Shown: in pieces, positions 44,424-55,877 of the stretch
Position numbering within the stretch: the stretch's first letter is position 1
How the letters are laid out: each line of letters starts with the position of its first letter
Source of the DNA: Diplolepis rosae
Lineage: Eukaryota; Arthropoda; Insecta; Hymenoptera; Diplolepididae
Reading direction: 5' to 3'
Assembly (NCBI GenBank): GCA_030998225.1
Contig: JAPYXD010000678.1
Location: 620,001-684,000 of the forward strand
Length of the DNA: 64,000 nt
Notes under the pieces: model-generated
Databases searched by the model: none
Told to the model about the DNA's origin: nothing
The model's input: the letters and a program-made list of their open reading frames with translations, nothing else
Made by a program: the position numbers and the translations under genes

Positions 44424-45249
44424 GTAGCACCGATTTATTTCCATCTTTCGGCGGTCTCTGCAGGAGACCCACCTGATTTTGATACGGGTCGCCTTGAGTA
44501 GTTTCAAGGACTTTGCCTCCTCTAGAAGCACATACGCCTTCCTGTTTCCTCTGTTAGGTCTCTTTGTTAGAGAGACCTTAAGTTCCTACTCCGATCCATA
44601 GCTCAAAGAAGCCTCTTACAGCTTCCTCGACGTCCTCGGCTTCAAAGCTGGGTTCCAAGTCATCGATCTCGACCTTAATCCGGGGGATGAGATGACGAAC
44701 AGTCTCATTAACTCCAATAGTCTCTTTAAAGGAGTGTCTAGCCTTCCTCTGCCTTCTTTGGGACATTTCAGTTCAATTAGTAAGTCCTTGGAGCGTGTCT
44801 CTCTGATGCCCTGGACTACGACGCCCATTTCGTCAGGTTTGACGCGCTTCCTAAGGTCGCATAAAATGGCTGCTTAGCTCACTCTCTCTGCCAGCTTCAT
44901 GAGCACCGCTTCTGGGTGTGCGCGTCTAGGCCTCTCCGGTGTTTTGGCAACCCTCTTCTCTTTTTTCTTCCGGGGGTTCTTTCTGACCGATACCACGCTC
45001 CACACCTCCTCTTTGATGGAAGCATTCGACCTCTTCTCCTCCGGTTTCTAGGTTTCTGTTTCTCCTTCATGCTTTCTCTGAGGTAAAACTCGAAAATATC
45101 CACGTCGGCTTTGCATACGGCAATATTGAAGTGCAGCCTCTGCACCGTGAAGAGCGTTTTTTGATTGCCTTCCCTGATGAATAGAAACATGTTCTTTCTG
45201 CTTGAGGAGAAGTCCTGCATCTCAAGCAGAACCCCCTTCAAGTGCTTAA

Positions 45250-46540
45250 TTAATCAGTTACATCTCCTCTTCGTGCTTCGCTTTTAATCCATCTCTAAAA
45301 AGTAAGACGAAGTTCGTTAACCAGCCATATCCGACAAAATTGTAAAAATAAGAACATTTATTTCGATTAAACTAAAATCAAGAAAGTTACAGTATGTTAA
45401 AACTTGAAAAAAGTCAATATCTAAATTCCATTTTTCAGTTAAATTATACGAAATACGAAAAAAAGTTATGATACAGTATTGTTTGCTACAAAAAGATCTA
45501 AAAATTTGAATCGCTGCATTTTTTTATAATGTGTATATTTTACTTTTTAGTTTAAAAAAATACTATTGAAAATCGAAAATTCAAGTTTTTACCCATAATA
45601 TGTGAAATACGAAAAAAACGTAAGAATGCAAAATTAGTCACTTCAGTAAGGTCTAGAAATTTTGTCTATACAGTTTCTGATAAGATGTATATTTTTCGTT
45701 TCAATTTCAAAAAATACCTAGCATACGAGAGAAATGTTGAGATGGAAAATTATTTGCCTGAATGAGATATATAAATTCTCATTGGGGAATTAATCGACAG
45801 AAATGCATATTCTATGTTTTAAATAATATTATATCCATATCACTAAAATAATAAAATAATAAAATTGGCTAAAGTATTTTTTTCTATCATTTTTGATCTA
45901 AAAAATAACGTTTATTACAATTTAAAAGATTTATAATTATGTTTTTACTTGTAGTAAGTAATTTGCACTCTACATTTTTTTCAAGCAAAATATTTTTTTA
46001 AATTTCGAAATGGAGGTAATCAAAGAAAGTGATTCTAATCCAAATATTTAAAAAGGTACGTATAAATTCGTACTGTCAACAAATGCTTATCTGAAATATC
46101 CTTACAGTTCCTTTTTCAATAAAGTTTAAAATCTATACTGAAATTTACATCAATTATAAGTTTTAAAAATGTTTCATTGTAAAGTTGCATGACAAATATT
46201 TGTTTTTGATTTTTTTTCTGCACTCAAGTACACATCAATATTCTAAATAGACATGATAATCTATTTATCTTTAATAATAATTACAACAAGAAAAAATATA
46301 AATTAATTTTTGGTAAGTAACGAAAAAAAATTCAATTTTCACGAATTTTGTGTTTTCAAAAATAATTTTTTGAAAAAATCCAAAATTCCGATATCGGTTC
46401 CTGGGTAGTTCTCATAAATCTCTACTAATTATTCCAATAGCATTTTTCGATTAAACTAAAATTAAGAAAGTTACAGTATGTTAAAACTTGAAACAAGTCA
46501 ATATCTAAATGCCATTTTTCAGTTAAATTCGCGAGGGATA
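45250..46540. repeat. Degenerate tandem array of roughly 140-bp AT-rich units
   Basis: The phrase TTTTTNACCCANNATATGTGAAATACGAAAAAAANGT recurs in decayed forms. Position 45362-45440 is nearly repeated at 46446-46525 (AAGAAAGTTACAGTATGTTA, then TCAATATCTAAATKCC). Related units occur inverted at 49600-49920 and direct at 52630-52910. Confidence 0.6.
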
Positions 46541-46600
46541 AGAAGGTGCCCGCGAAGCGGGCAGATTTTTCATTTTAATATGATATTAAAACTTTTTGAA
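46541..46600. repeat. GCCCGCGAAGCGGGC hairpin terminus
   Basis: The palindrome GCCCGCGAAGCGGGCAGATTT matches, inverted, the sequence at 49185-49215 (AAATCTGCCTGCTTTGCGGG). This links the two loci as ends of one repeat family. Confidence 0.55.
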
Positions 46601-46711
46601 TAGATCAAAAAAATGCCACACAGTAAGCTCGGACATCTGTCAACATAACGACAGCACGACATTAGTGAATTAGTGTTTGCATCGTAAATATTCAAGCCAA
46701 ATTTTCGTCAT

Positions 46712-47230
46712 TTGCATGAAGTTTTGATTTTCTGCTTTAATTTGAAGAAACCTGCGGCTGAGGCTCATCGAGTGCTCTCAAGTATTTACGGTGAGGCTGC
46801 TCTTAGTGAAAAATCGTGTCGTGAGTGGTTTCATCGCTTCAAGAGCGGTGATTTTGATGTCGAGGACCGGCATAGCGGTGGAAAAGAGAAAATTTTCGAA
46901 GTTTCCGAATTGGAGGTACTACTTACTGAAGACTCGTGCCATCGTAAGAAGAATTGTCAGAATCATTGGTAATTACTCAATAAGCCATTTCGAAACAGCT
47001 CAAAGCAATGGGAATGATTCAGAAGTATGGAAATTGGATTCCGTACGAGTTGAAGACGAGAGGTTTTGAACGGCGATTCTTTGATTGTGAACAGCTGCTC
47101 CAAAAACAGAATCGGAATGGGTTTCTAAATCGCACTGTGAACGGCGACGAAAAATGGGTCCACTACGATAATCCCAAGCGCCGAAAATCATGGGGAATAC
47201 CCGGATATGCCTCCACGTCGACGACTATAA
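46712..47230 (+). pseudogene. Third mariner transposase, N-terminal half, decayed
   Basis: Frame pieces HEVLIFCFNLKKPAAEAHRV, SCREWFHRFKSGDFDV, then after a frameshift MGMIQKYGNWIPYELK, and VNGDEKWVHYDNPKRRKSWG with the first catalytic Asp. The second half of the protein (second and third Asp) is absent after about 47230. Several stops lie between 46960 and 47010. The subfamily is closer to the Rieske-intron mariner than to the Nuf2 one. Confidence 0.85.
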
Positions 47231-47254
47231 GGAGAAAAATAGTTGAAGTAATTT

Positions 47255-47510
47255 TACTCAACTTCCGATCAAATTTGGCACATATGGACAAGTTAGAAGT
47301 TATTTAGTATCATTTATTTGTGATATATTAAATGTTCAAAAATGAATCAAATATTTAATAATCAAAATCAATTAAAAACATACAATATACAATTGCAGTT
47401 TATTTCTGTACTCTCTAAATCCATAATAGTGGATTCCACTTATAAACTAGTGATTTTAAAAATTCATCGTACTGCATTCGTGTTTGATTGTGTTTTGTCT
47501 GTTTGTCTGT
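47255..47510. repeat. Dispersed repeat, second copy of 34750-35330
   Basis: Abuts the broken end of the third mariner. The join at about 47235-47260 may be the site of the deletion that removed the transposase's second half. Confidence 0.7.
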
Positions 47511-47834
47511 AAGTTTAATAAATTCATGATACAAAATTTTTTTTTAAATTCATTTATAATTACTTCTTTTTTTGTTAGTTTTTCTCATGATTGTTTGATT
47601 TGGGTAATGTTTTTTGGTCCAAATTTGGTTGTTTTTTTTTTTTAGGATTCGAGCGGTTTCGAGTCCTTAGAATTTTGAATTGAACTTTCGTTTGGACGTT
47701 AAAGGGAATTTGAGTTTGTAGCGATACGGGTTCGAATTCAATTTGAAAGTTTTCGTCAATTATCTTGGTTTACTCTTTTTGTATATCCAACTTTTTTAAG
47801 TATCGCGGTAGTAATGTAATTGAAAAAAATAATC

Positions 47835-48381
47835 TAAAAGTCTTCTGGAAAAAATTTTCTGAGGTTATAGATACTGACTTATGAACGTATAAGTCGCGCA
47901 AATAAGAAACACGCTATTGGCGGACACTTGTACGTGAGTGAGGAGTCACCCAGGTGGAAATTTACTACTGGCGCGGTACCATCCCAGTACCGCCATCGGA
48001 TTTCTGGTACTGGCGCAGTACTGGCTAGACCCCTAATGATAACTCGGCTGGGAGTTGGCAGTCAGTACTTGGCTGGTACTTAAAAGCAGTACTGATTCAG
48101 TACTATCAGCCGGAACTGGTAATATTAATCAGTACTGCGCCCGTAGTAAACCAGTAGAGTGCCAATTGGCAATGATACCACTACTTCAGAGCTTCACCAG
48201 TACTGCGCCAGTTGTAAATACTGTCTGGCCTCCGACTTTTCCACCTGAGCAGTAGCGTGTTTGTGACCACCACATACTCACGTACGGAGTGTCCATCTAT
48301 TGCGCGCACCTCATTGGCGTAACTTAAACATTGATAAGTCAGTATCTATGGGTTCAGCATATTTTTTCCAAAAGACTTTTC
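47835..48381. mobile_element. Foldback element with a GTACTGG-rich centre
   Basis: Left arm 47835-47950 pairs with 48283-48381 (AAAAGTCTTYTGGAAAAAAT, then ATAGATACTGACTTAT). The middle (about 47965-48250) is filled with more than ten CAGTACTG/GGTACTGG-type words in both orientations. Confidence 0.65.
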
Positions 48382-48396
48382 GATGACTTTTTTCTA

Positions 48397-48946
48397 CAGC
48401 GTTGCCAACGGTCGAGACAAAAAGTCAGGAGCTTTTTATCAGGAGACTTAACAAAAAATCAGGAGATTTATAAAAATTATGAATTATTCTTAAAATACTC
48501 TTAAATAATATAATTTCATTATATAAAAGCAAAATGACATGAAATGAAGCATTTGTCAATTGTAAACATCATTCTTTCACATTTTTCAACCAATGAGATC
48601 GCGGATTCGTCAATCACCTTAAATTTTCTCGCGGGAAAATTTCAAATTCTCTTGACGCGATAATGATTATTATTTTTGAAATAATAAGCAATGCAATCCT
48701 ACGTCGAGGAAAATAGGGTAATTGAGGAATAGGGGGACAGCATTTAACCAATGAGATGATCGCCTGGGGTTCGTGCGACGACAATCGCATTGGTTAAATC
48801 CTGTTCCCCTATTCCTATATAGGCTCCTGTGCACTTTGCTCAAGTGCCGAAAAAAAATCAGGAGACTTTAAAGTAAATCAGTATATCAGTAGCCACTCTA
48901 AAAAATCAGTCGAACTCCTGATAAATCAGTAGCAATGGCAACGCTG
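48397..48946. mobile_element. 550-bp hAT-type MITE, sister of 43315-44136
   Basis: CAGCGTTGCCA termini; TTTTTCTA duplicated on both sides (48389-48396 and 48947-48954). It is the reverse complement of the 822-bp copy with the middle replaced by a short segment containing TTGGTTAAAT/ATTTAACCAA words. Confidence 0.9.
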
Positions 48947-49169
48947 TTTTTCTAGTAGCGCTGGGGTGATTAATTGCAGCTTGTCTGATTACAAAAAGTT
49001 GAAAAATTCTAGTATCGGAAGTTTAAAAACATAAAATTTTCAGAAAAATAATTTGAATTTTATCGCAACATGATCGTCTTTTATAATTTGTTGAAGTTTC
49101 TAAAGAGAACAAAGAAAACTGGCATCTGATTTGAAACTTTTTAATTCTCAACGCATTATGCTCTACACA

Positions 49170-49690
49170 TGATAAAAATCTGCCTGCTTTGCGGGCACAT
49201 TCTCATCGCCCGCTTCGTTCTATTTGGTTCTAGTGCTTTGCGCTCGATCTTATATTTTCCGCTTACATATAAGTTTATTTCTTGTAATCTGATACTGAAG
49301 CTCAAGTCAATTTTATATAATACTGTAGATGTGAATTACATTTTCTCAAAGTTTTTAAATTTGTTTTTGATTTCAAATGAAAAAGGAAATTAAATGTACT
49401 TAAGGCTCTATCAGCCTTAAAAGGAACACATTCTCATCATGACACTTGCGCTTCGCGCTTGATTTCCTGTATACATTTTTGTAACTTTCTAATCATTTAC
49501 ATGATTAAAAAAAAATTATCTTTTTCCAAATATCTTAAAAAGCGAAAAAATTCGTTGACTGTTTTAAAGCAAACTATACTTTTTATTTTAACGCTCATTT
49601 TGTATTTCACATATTTGGGTTAAAAAATGGAATTTTTGATTTTCCATGGTGTTTTTTTAATACTAAAACATTAAATATAAGTCCGTTAAA
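49170..49690. repeat. Left arm of a large inverted repeat (right arm 52830-53350)
   Basis: Shares, in reverse complement, CCGCTTACATATAAGTTTAT, CTTGAGCTTCAGTATCAAATT-like words and CATTTTGTATTTCACATATT with 52830-53350. Arms of about 500 bp are separated by 3.1 kb holding the hAT relic. Confidence 0.7.
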
Positions 49691-50541
49691 AAAAAGTCCT
49701 ACTGAGAATTCGTAAACCTCATTTAGGCAAATAATTTTTTATCTTGACGTTTTTTTTCGTATGTCACATATTTTGATAAAATAATGTAATTTTTTAATTC
49801 TAATCGTATTTTTTAAAATTAAAATGAAAAATATACGTTTTATTAGGAACTATGTCTGACAAAATTTGTAAATCTTATTGAAAAGAACAATTTTGCAAAG
49901 ACTTACGTTTTTTCGTATTTCACAATAGGCGTGTGCATTCTGTCGGATCGAATGTCGCAAATTCAATTCGATTCGCCTTATTTGTCGGATTGGATTTTTT
50001 CGATTCGATCGGCCGCATAGTCGAATGTCAAATATTCGACATTCGAAGCACCCTTCTTCGGATCGGATTTTTTCGATTCGATCGGCCGCACAGTCGAATG
50101 TCGAATATTCGACATCCGAAGAACCCTTCTTCGGATCGGATTTTTTCGATTCGATCGGCCGTCCGTCGAATGTCAAATATTCGACATCCGAAGCGCCTCA
50201 ATTCCGATATTGAACATTCGATGAGCGCAGGATGTAGTTTGCAACTTTTAACCAGACATCACACAATATACATACATTGTATAATTGTATTTTTAATTTA
50301 TATCGCCATAGTCGAAAACATTTATTATTTTTAGTCTTATGCACAATTTAGATTGTTTTCTTTCTGCTTAAGTCGGATTTTTCTTTAATGATACTGTTTT
50401 TAAATTCTACTTTCTTTGAGACTGATTATTTGAGAAAGTGTGTGCAACATAGTTTGAAATTTGTATGCTGGTCTATTAATAATAGAAGTGTATATGTATA
50501 AAATAAATACGAGTAATGTTATAAAGAAACTCTTAACTTTA

Positions 50542-50730
50542 TTATAATTGCTTTAAGAACTCATGATTTTCATACAAATAAATATACTCTTTTACATAAG
50601 AGGGTGGCTGCAGACCTCTTTTCTCTTCAGAGATTGTTCGTTTACTCGTGAAAAATCTGTCTGAACTTCTGGATGTTGCAGGAATTTGTAAATAATGCTG
50701 AGCAGCAGTGTATAGATATAACATTTTTTT
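50542..50730 (-). pseudogene. hAT transposase dimerisation-domain fragment
   Basis: The minus-strand frame reads AQHYLQIPATSRSSDRFF, then TISEEKRGLQPPSYV. It matches the hAT C-terminal dimerisation consensus (A..YL.IPATS..SER.FS......KR..L.P), with Ser-Glu changed to Ser-Asp. Only about 45 residues are recognisable. The rest of the transposase has gone. Confidence 0.75.
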
Positions 50731-50799
50731 CGACTATCTTCAGAAATCGAGATAAGATATCGAGTTGAAATTTGAGGCTCTTGAATAAGAGTCACGAAG

Positions 50800-51540
50800 G
50801 GACTTTTTTTACTCCTAAATTTTTACAATTCTAATAACAATTTAGATTTAAAAATTTGGAAAAAAATTATTTTTTAATCATAAACATTTCTTAGTGCCTT
50901 TCATTTAAGTTCTCAAAACTTCAAATCGATATCTTATTTCGTGTGGCTGGAAGTTGGTTTCAAAAAGTAAGGTAGTAATCGGGTAAGTGTGTCATGGCCT
51001 TGAAATTAAACTAATAAAAAAGTATTTAATCGGGTGCATAATATTTTTTCGTAGATTCTAATAGAGTTTATTTAAATGTACAAAATTTAATTTCTATAAT
51101 TTAGTGTACAATTTCATTGTGCTTAAAAAATGATTAATAAAATTATGTTCAGTAGGGTTTACTCTTTTATCGTACAGAGTTTTATTGTGTAAAGTTTATT
51201 CAAATTTCCAAAATTAAAATTGTTATGTCTTGTTTCAGTTGTAGAGAATCATGGTATAGGATAAATTTTGATGAGTTGGTTAAAGATATTTAATGCACAA
51301 TTTTAATGTACATTCCTTTAAATGATATGAATAAATCACATATGAAAAAAACGAATTCTTTCGACTCACGATTCCGATATGATAAACTATTAATAATAAC
51401 TTGAAAAATTTATTCACAAATTATTTTACATTTAATATTATATTTACATTTAATTAAATGAATAATTATATATTTTTAAGAAATTAGTTAAAATTATGTA
51501 ACATTAATGTGTCAAATTGAAATAATTAATAGTTTTTTAT
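50800..51540. other. Interior of the hAT relic
   Basis: AT-rich, no frame. Near its right end (51545-51634) lies an inverted copy of 50224-50320. Confidence 0.4.
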
Positions 51541-52629
51541 TCTTTAAATATGACGATATAAAATTAAAATACAAGTATTCAATGTTTATTGTGTAATGTC
51601 TGATTAAAAATTGCAAACTACATACTGCGCCGGTCGAAAGTTAAAAATCTGTCATTCGATCGGACATGCTCCGGATGTCGATTATTCCACATTCGACAGA
51701 CGCACTTCGGATGTCGAATATTCGACACATAAACGTTCATTACATATTTATATCCGTAGATTGTAAAGCAGATTATATTAAGTGTGTATAATAATGCCGG
51801 GAATAGCATTTAGCCGAGAGTAGTTGCTAGAATATTATCAACTTCACTTCCTATAGGTAGTCTGTTTGTACGAGAACGCTTCACATATATAATTTCAATT
51901 TATATTTGAACTAAGAAATCTACTCTTTATTGGTGATTACTAGTACAACTACAATTCACAATACACCTGATCATGTTTAGAAACCTTTTTCCCAAACAAT
52001 CTTTACCAAAAGATATGAAAAGATTTCAAACGCGTTTAAGTACACTGATAAAAATCTCTGTAGTAATTTTACAATAAAAATTATGGAAGTTTATTACAAC
52101 AATGCTGCGTGCACATACTTGAATAGATGCACAGTTTGAATGAACTGTATTCGACAAAAGATGTCCAAAACACGAAATTTAAAGTTCGAACTAGCCGAGT
52201 TTTTAGGCTTTGGGTTATTATCAAAGATTATTATAATATAATAGTTATATATTATTATGATATAATAATATAATAGTATATAATATTATCTAAAGGTTTA
52301 TGAGTATTTCTTAAAATGTTAGTCCGCCATATTGAAGTCTAGATTAGACGTGTGCATTGTGTCGGATCAAATGTCGCAAATTCGATTCGATTCGCCTTAT
52401 TTGTCGGATAGGATTTTGTCGATTCGATCGGCCGCATAGTCGAATGTCGAATATTCGACATCCGAAGCACCCTTCTTCGGATGTCGGATTTTCGACATTC
52501 GATCAGCCGACCGTTGATTGTCGAATATTCGACATCCGAAACACACTTCTTCGGATGTCGAATATTCGATATTCGACGGAGGCCAATATCGGATCGCAAA
52601 TCGAATCGAATCTTTTTGCACACCTCTAT

Positions 52630-53350
52630 TTCACATATTATTGTTAAAAAATTGTATTTTGGATTTTCAATAGTATTTTTTTAAATTAAAAAAATATATA
52701 TACATCTTATGTAAAAAATGTTACATTTCAAACTTGTATATCTTTATGTAGTGAACAATTATCATAAAAAATTGTTTACTACGAAAATATCTACGAATTT
52801 GATTTGCTACATTTTTTTAAGGGAGTTATATTTAATGTTTTGGTTTTAAAAAAACACCATGGAAAATCAAAAATTCCATTTTTTAACCCAAATATGTGAA
52901 ATACAAAATGAGCGTTAAAATAAAAAATAGTTTGCTTTAAAACAGTCTGCAAATTTTTCTCTTTTTAAGATATTTGGAAGAAGATACATTTTTTAAAATC
53001 ATTTAAATGGTTAGAAAGTTACAGAAATGTGTGCAGAAAATCAAGCGCAAAGCACGAGTGTCATGGTGAGAATGTGTTCCTTAATGCAGATAGAGCATTG
53101 AGTAAATTTAATTTCCTTTTTGAAGAAATTTTCTGTGAAAAAAGGAACGCTTCCACTCCGCTGGGTATCGAGCCCAGGACCTTTCGATTGCCGGTCAGAA
53201 CATAATTTCCTTTTTCATTTGAAATCAAAATTAATTTAGAAACTTTGAGAAAATGTAATACACATCTACAATATTATATAAAATTGACTTGAGCTTCAGT
53301 ATCAAATTACAAGAAATAAACTTATATGTAAGCGGAGAATATAAGAGCGA
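52630..53350. repeat. Right arm of the large inverted repeat plus tandem AT-rich unit
   Basis: Reverse complement of 49170-49690 with a tRNA-derived insert at 53122-53202. The left portion is one unit of the array seen at 45.3 kb. Confidence 0.65.
53122..53202 (-). mobile_element. 81-bp tRNA-derived retroposon (SINE fragment)
   Basis: The 13-bp duplication TAATTTCCTTTTT flanks the insert (53109-53121 and 53203-53215). On the minus strand it carries TCCTGGGCTCGATACCCAGC, a tRNA T-arm/B-box-like hairpin, but no clear A box. The inverted sister repeat at about 49385 has one TAATTTCCTTTTT with no insert, that is, the empty site. It is therefore a genuine retroposition. Confidence 0.8.
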
Positions 53351-53769
53351 GTTATTTTGGATAAGTTGCTGTGATTTTTTGTTTATGATTGTATAAAGTT
53401 TTAAAAGTTCCGTCTAAGGAGGCATTCCGGTCTAAAAGGTCCAAAAAATCGATTTTTTTGCATTTGTCGGAAGTACTTACCTTAATAAATAACTTATGTA
53501 AAAGGAATGTTACAATCTTATGGGATAAATTTATCTGGAACTTATCAAAAGTTAGTATAATAAGAAAAAATCCTGGGCATTGCGACGTGATATATGTAGT
53601 TGAAAATGTCCTTAACTACTTTTTGCACTTGAATTCAAGCAATGGTTGAGCCGTTAGTGTAGGTACTAAAAGTGGTCGCCGTGACTAAGTAATGTAGTCA
53701 CAGTCACTATATGTATGTATCAAGTATGAGGTTATATAAAGTCAAATGCATAAAATCACTACGTGGAAC
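53351..53769. other. Intergenic, nothing recognised
   Basis: The frame at 53389-53649 has no recognisable domain. Confidence 0.35.
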
Positions 53770-54178
53770 ATTGTATTTTATGTGCCTCCGGCGCGGAAAC
53801 TCATTTTTCCGTTACAGCTGAGAGTAACGGAATGTTGTGTATTCCGTTACAGAGGAATATAATGTAAAAATTGAACTGCGCATGCGCATATAGTATTACA
53901 GCGGAGCAGAATCTTATTCTTCTTCTTCTTCGTACAGCGTTAGCACCCTACTGACAAAGCCTCGTACATTTGAACTGCGCATGCGTCTACTAAAATCCAT
54001 TACTACTACACAAGATCGATAAAATCAAAATGGCTGGGACTAGTCGCGAAATATCGGCTTTGCCTCAGCTACGTCTCGACTACGCCTCGACTACGCTTTG
54101 CCTTCGATCTTCTGCGAGCATTGTCGCTCGTCACGCAATAACCCTCATTGTGCGCCTAGGCACGTTATATACTATTCC
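53770..54178. repeat. Dispersed repeat, copy 2 of 12531-13130
   Basis: Contains the same ordered blocks, with the 11-bp array shortened, and ends TGTGCGCCTAGGCACGTTAT. The palindrome pair CGTTACAG..TAACGGAATG is conserved in shape though not in sequence (CGCTACAG..TAGCGCAATG in copy 1), so the hairpin has compensatory changes. Confidence 0.7.
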
Positions 54179-54598
54179 ATAGCATCTCTTTTGAAAATCT
54201 GATTTTCGGTGTCTGTAGAGCGGGTTGAAACTTTAAAAGTAGGGTTAAAAATCACAGTTTCGACCCACTTTACAGTTTCATCAAATCGAATTCTCAAAAA
54301 AGTTGCTATCAGTTGCTATGAAATAGTATATTACATTACAAGGGGCGAAACAGAGCGATTGCATGTGTGTGAAGTTTGCTCTACCCGAGTGAAACGAGGG
54401 CTGCAATCACACGAAATGCTTTCGCTGTGTTTTGTTTCGAGTAATGTATACTATTTTTCATAGCAACTCTTTTGAGAATCTGATTGGCTGTAACTGTGGA
54501 GCGGGTTGAAACAGCGACTTACAACCCTAGGGTTGAAAATCGTAGTTTCAACCCGCTCTACAGATACCGAAAATCGGATTTTCAAAGGAGGCGCTATG
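54178..54598. mobile_element. Foldback element with conserved inner hairpin
   Basis: Left end ATAGCATCTCTTTTGAAAAT..CTGTAGAGCGGGTTGAAAC pairs with the right end ending at 54598. Inside, GTGTGAAGTTTGCTCTACCC and GAGTGAAACGAGGGCTGCAA form a motif shared with 22854-22890. Confidence 0.65.
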
Positions 54599-55580
54599 AA
54601 AAATAATATGCATTACTCGAAACAATACACAACGGATTCAACGAGTGTGAAGCTTGCTGCACTGGTTATAGCGACTACGTTATTTTATCAATGAGAAATC
54701 AACGTTTCAAGTTCTCATGGCGAGGTTTAAGAATTAAGGACATTTTCAACGATGTTAACTAATAGTCGCCACGGCCTGGTATTAAGAATATGGCTACCAT
54801 GCTACAACTCATGTTTCTGTAGCCATGGGTTAAGTAGCAACAACAAGTCTCCCTCGTTACAGTTACTATTTTTTTCCAACTACATTATTCCTAGTCATTA
54901 TGACCAGATGCTATTTTCTTCTGTTTAAGCAGTTAAAAAAATTTTAATCGTGTTTTTCTCGGAACAACATTTTTGTAACTGGTACCCATGATTTCTCAAA
55001 ATCTAATTGACCAATCGCGCTCAAATTTTGTATACATCTTGAGTCCATAATTATATAGTTTTTATCTGAACTACATAGAACCAATTCAAAATATTCATTT
55101 TTATTAATTTTAAAGCCCTTCAAATAGAAGAAAAACTCGCAACCTAATTTTCAAAATGGCACCTTTTTTTGATGTTCTTCATTGTAGTTCAAACGGTAGT
55201 CATAAATATATATTTAAAAAATTTCTTCAGATTTTTTGTTCAAGATAAGCAGAACAACCGCAATCATGGTTACCGTGAGGTACTTTTTTTTACATGACCT
55301 TGTAATTATTGCTGCACAAGGCTTATTCTATGAAATGGAGTAATGAAAAATTCTGAAAGATCCTCAAGATGTGTAATAAAATGTAAGAGAAACCCTGGTT
55401 TAAATACACCTTAACAATTTCCCCTAGACCGAAATATCTCTTTAAGAAAGAGTATTCCACTAAAACAAATTGAACTACAATGGATTAAAAATTTGAAATT
55501 TGATTAGTTCATTATATATTTTTTACAGAAAACAGCAACACTGAGAAAAAAGGTTGGTTGTTCGCAATAAATTTAATGTT
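54599..55580. other. Intergenic, nothing recognised
   Basis: AT-rich; no supported feature. Confidence 0.4.
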
Positions 55581-55585
55581 TCAGT

Positions 55586-55877
55586 GCGGCTGTGTGACGC
55601 CGACCTGTTGAAGCCACATATCACTCACATTTATATCATCAATAATAGGTCTATAAAAATTTGTCAACATGTTCCGATAACGAAATCCATTGACAATAAC
55701 AGCGTTTCCAGCCTCATTTTCAAAATCCTTCTCAACATTTTCACTCACAGCAGTAATATTTTCAGTTGAACGACCCGGACGAACACGTGTTCTTGTTGGT
55801 ATGTTATGTACCGAATCAGTAGACTCAAATTTATCTACTTGTCGACATGTGGCAAAATCAGCATGACAAAACTGCAC
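55586..55877 (-). pseudogene. Internally deleted DUF4817-type transposase fragment
   Basis: QVDKFESTDSVHNIPTRTR and GRSTENITAVSENVEKD are from the N-terminal DNA-binding part. They are fused directly to NAVIVNGFRYRNMLTNFY and DDINVSDMWLQQVG, which lie near the second catalytic site in full-length relatives. The expected QQDG reads QQVG, so the Asp is lost. The join removes about 130 residues. Confidence 0.7.

Larger units (their letters stand above)
43189..45240 (-). pseudogene. R1-like LINE ORF1 (gag) relic split by two insertions
   Basis: Read on the minus strand from about 45240: a decayed N-terminal region, then GRGRLDTPLK, FKETIGVNETVRHLIPRIKV and DDLEPSFEAEDVEEAVRGFF, with at least two frameshifts, then EINRC at about 44428. 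Here a 257-bp insert intervenes. The frame resumes as YRCFGFGHM (about 44162-44137), is broken by an 822-bp MITE, and resumes at 43314 as AADC, then CWCCGEKGHAAGSC and QLQCYLC. Skipping the two inserts gives the ordered CCHC zinc knuckles typical of R1/Jockey gag proteins, which bind the element's RNA. No reverse transcriptase follows; the unit stops at about 43190. Confidence 0.85.
49926..52628. mobile_element. hAT element relic with palindromic subterminal arrays
   Basis: Termini TAGGCGTGTGCA and TGCACACCTCTA are inverted (11 of 12). TTTCACAA (49918-49925) and TTTCACAT (52629-52636) look like an 8-bp duplication. Subterminal zones carry GAATGTCGAATATTCGACAT palindromes: three units of about 78 bp at 49970-50215, and others at 51640-51735 and 52440-52585. 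A transposase remnant is inside. A further start-like end at 52345 implies a nested or duplicated terminus. Confidence 0.65.
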
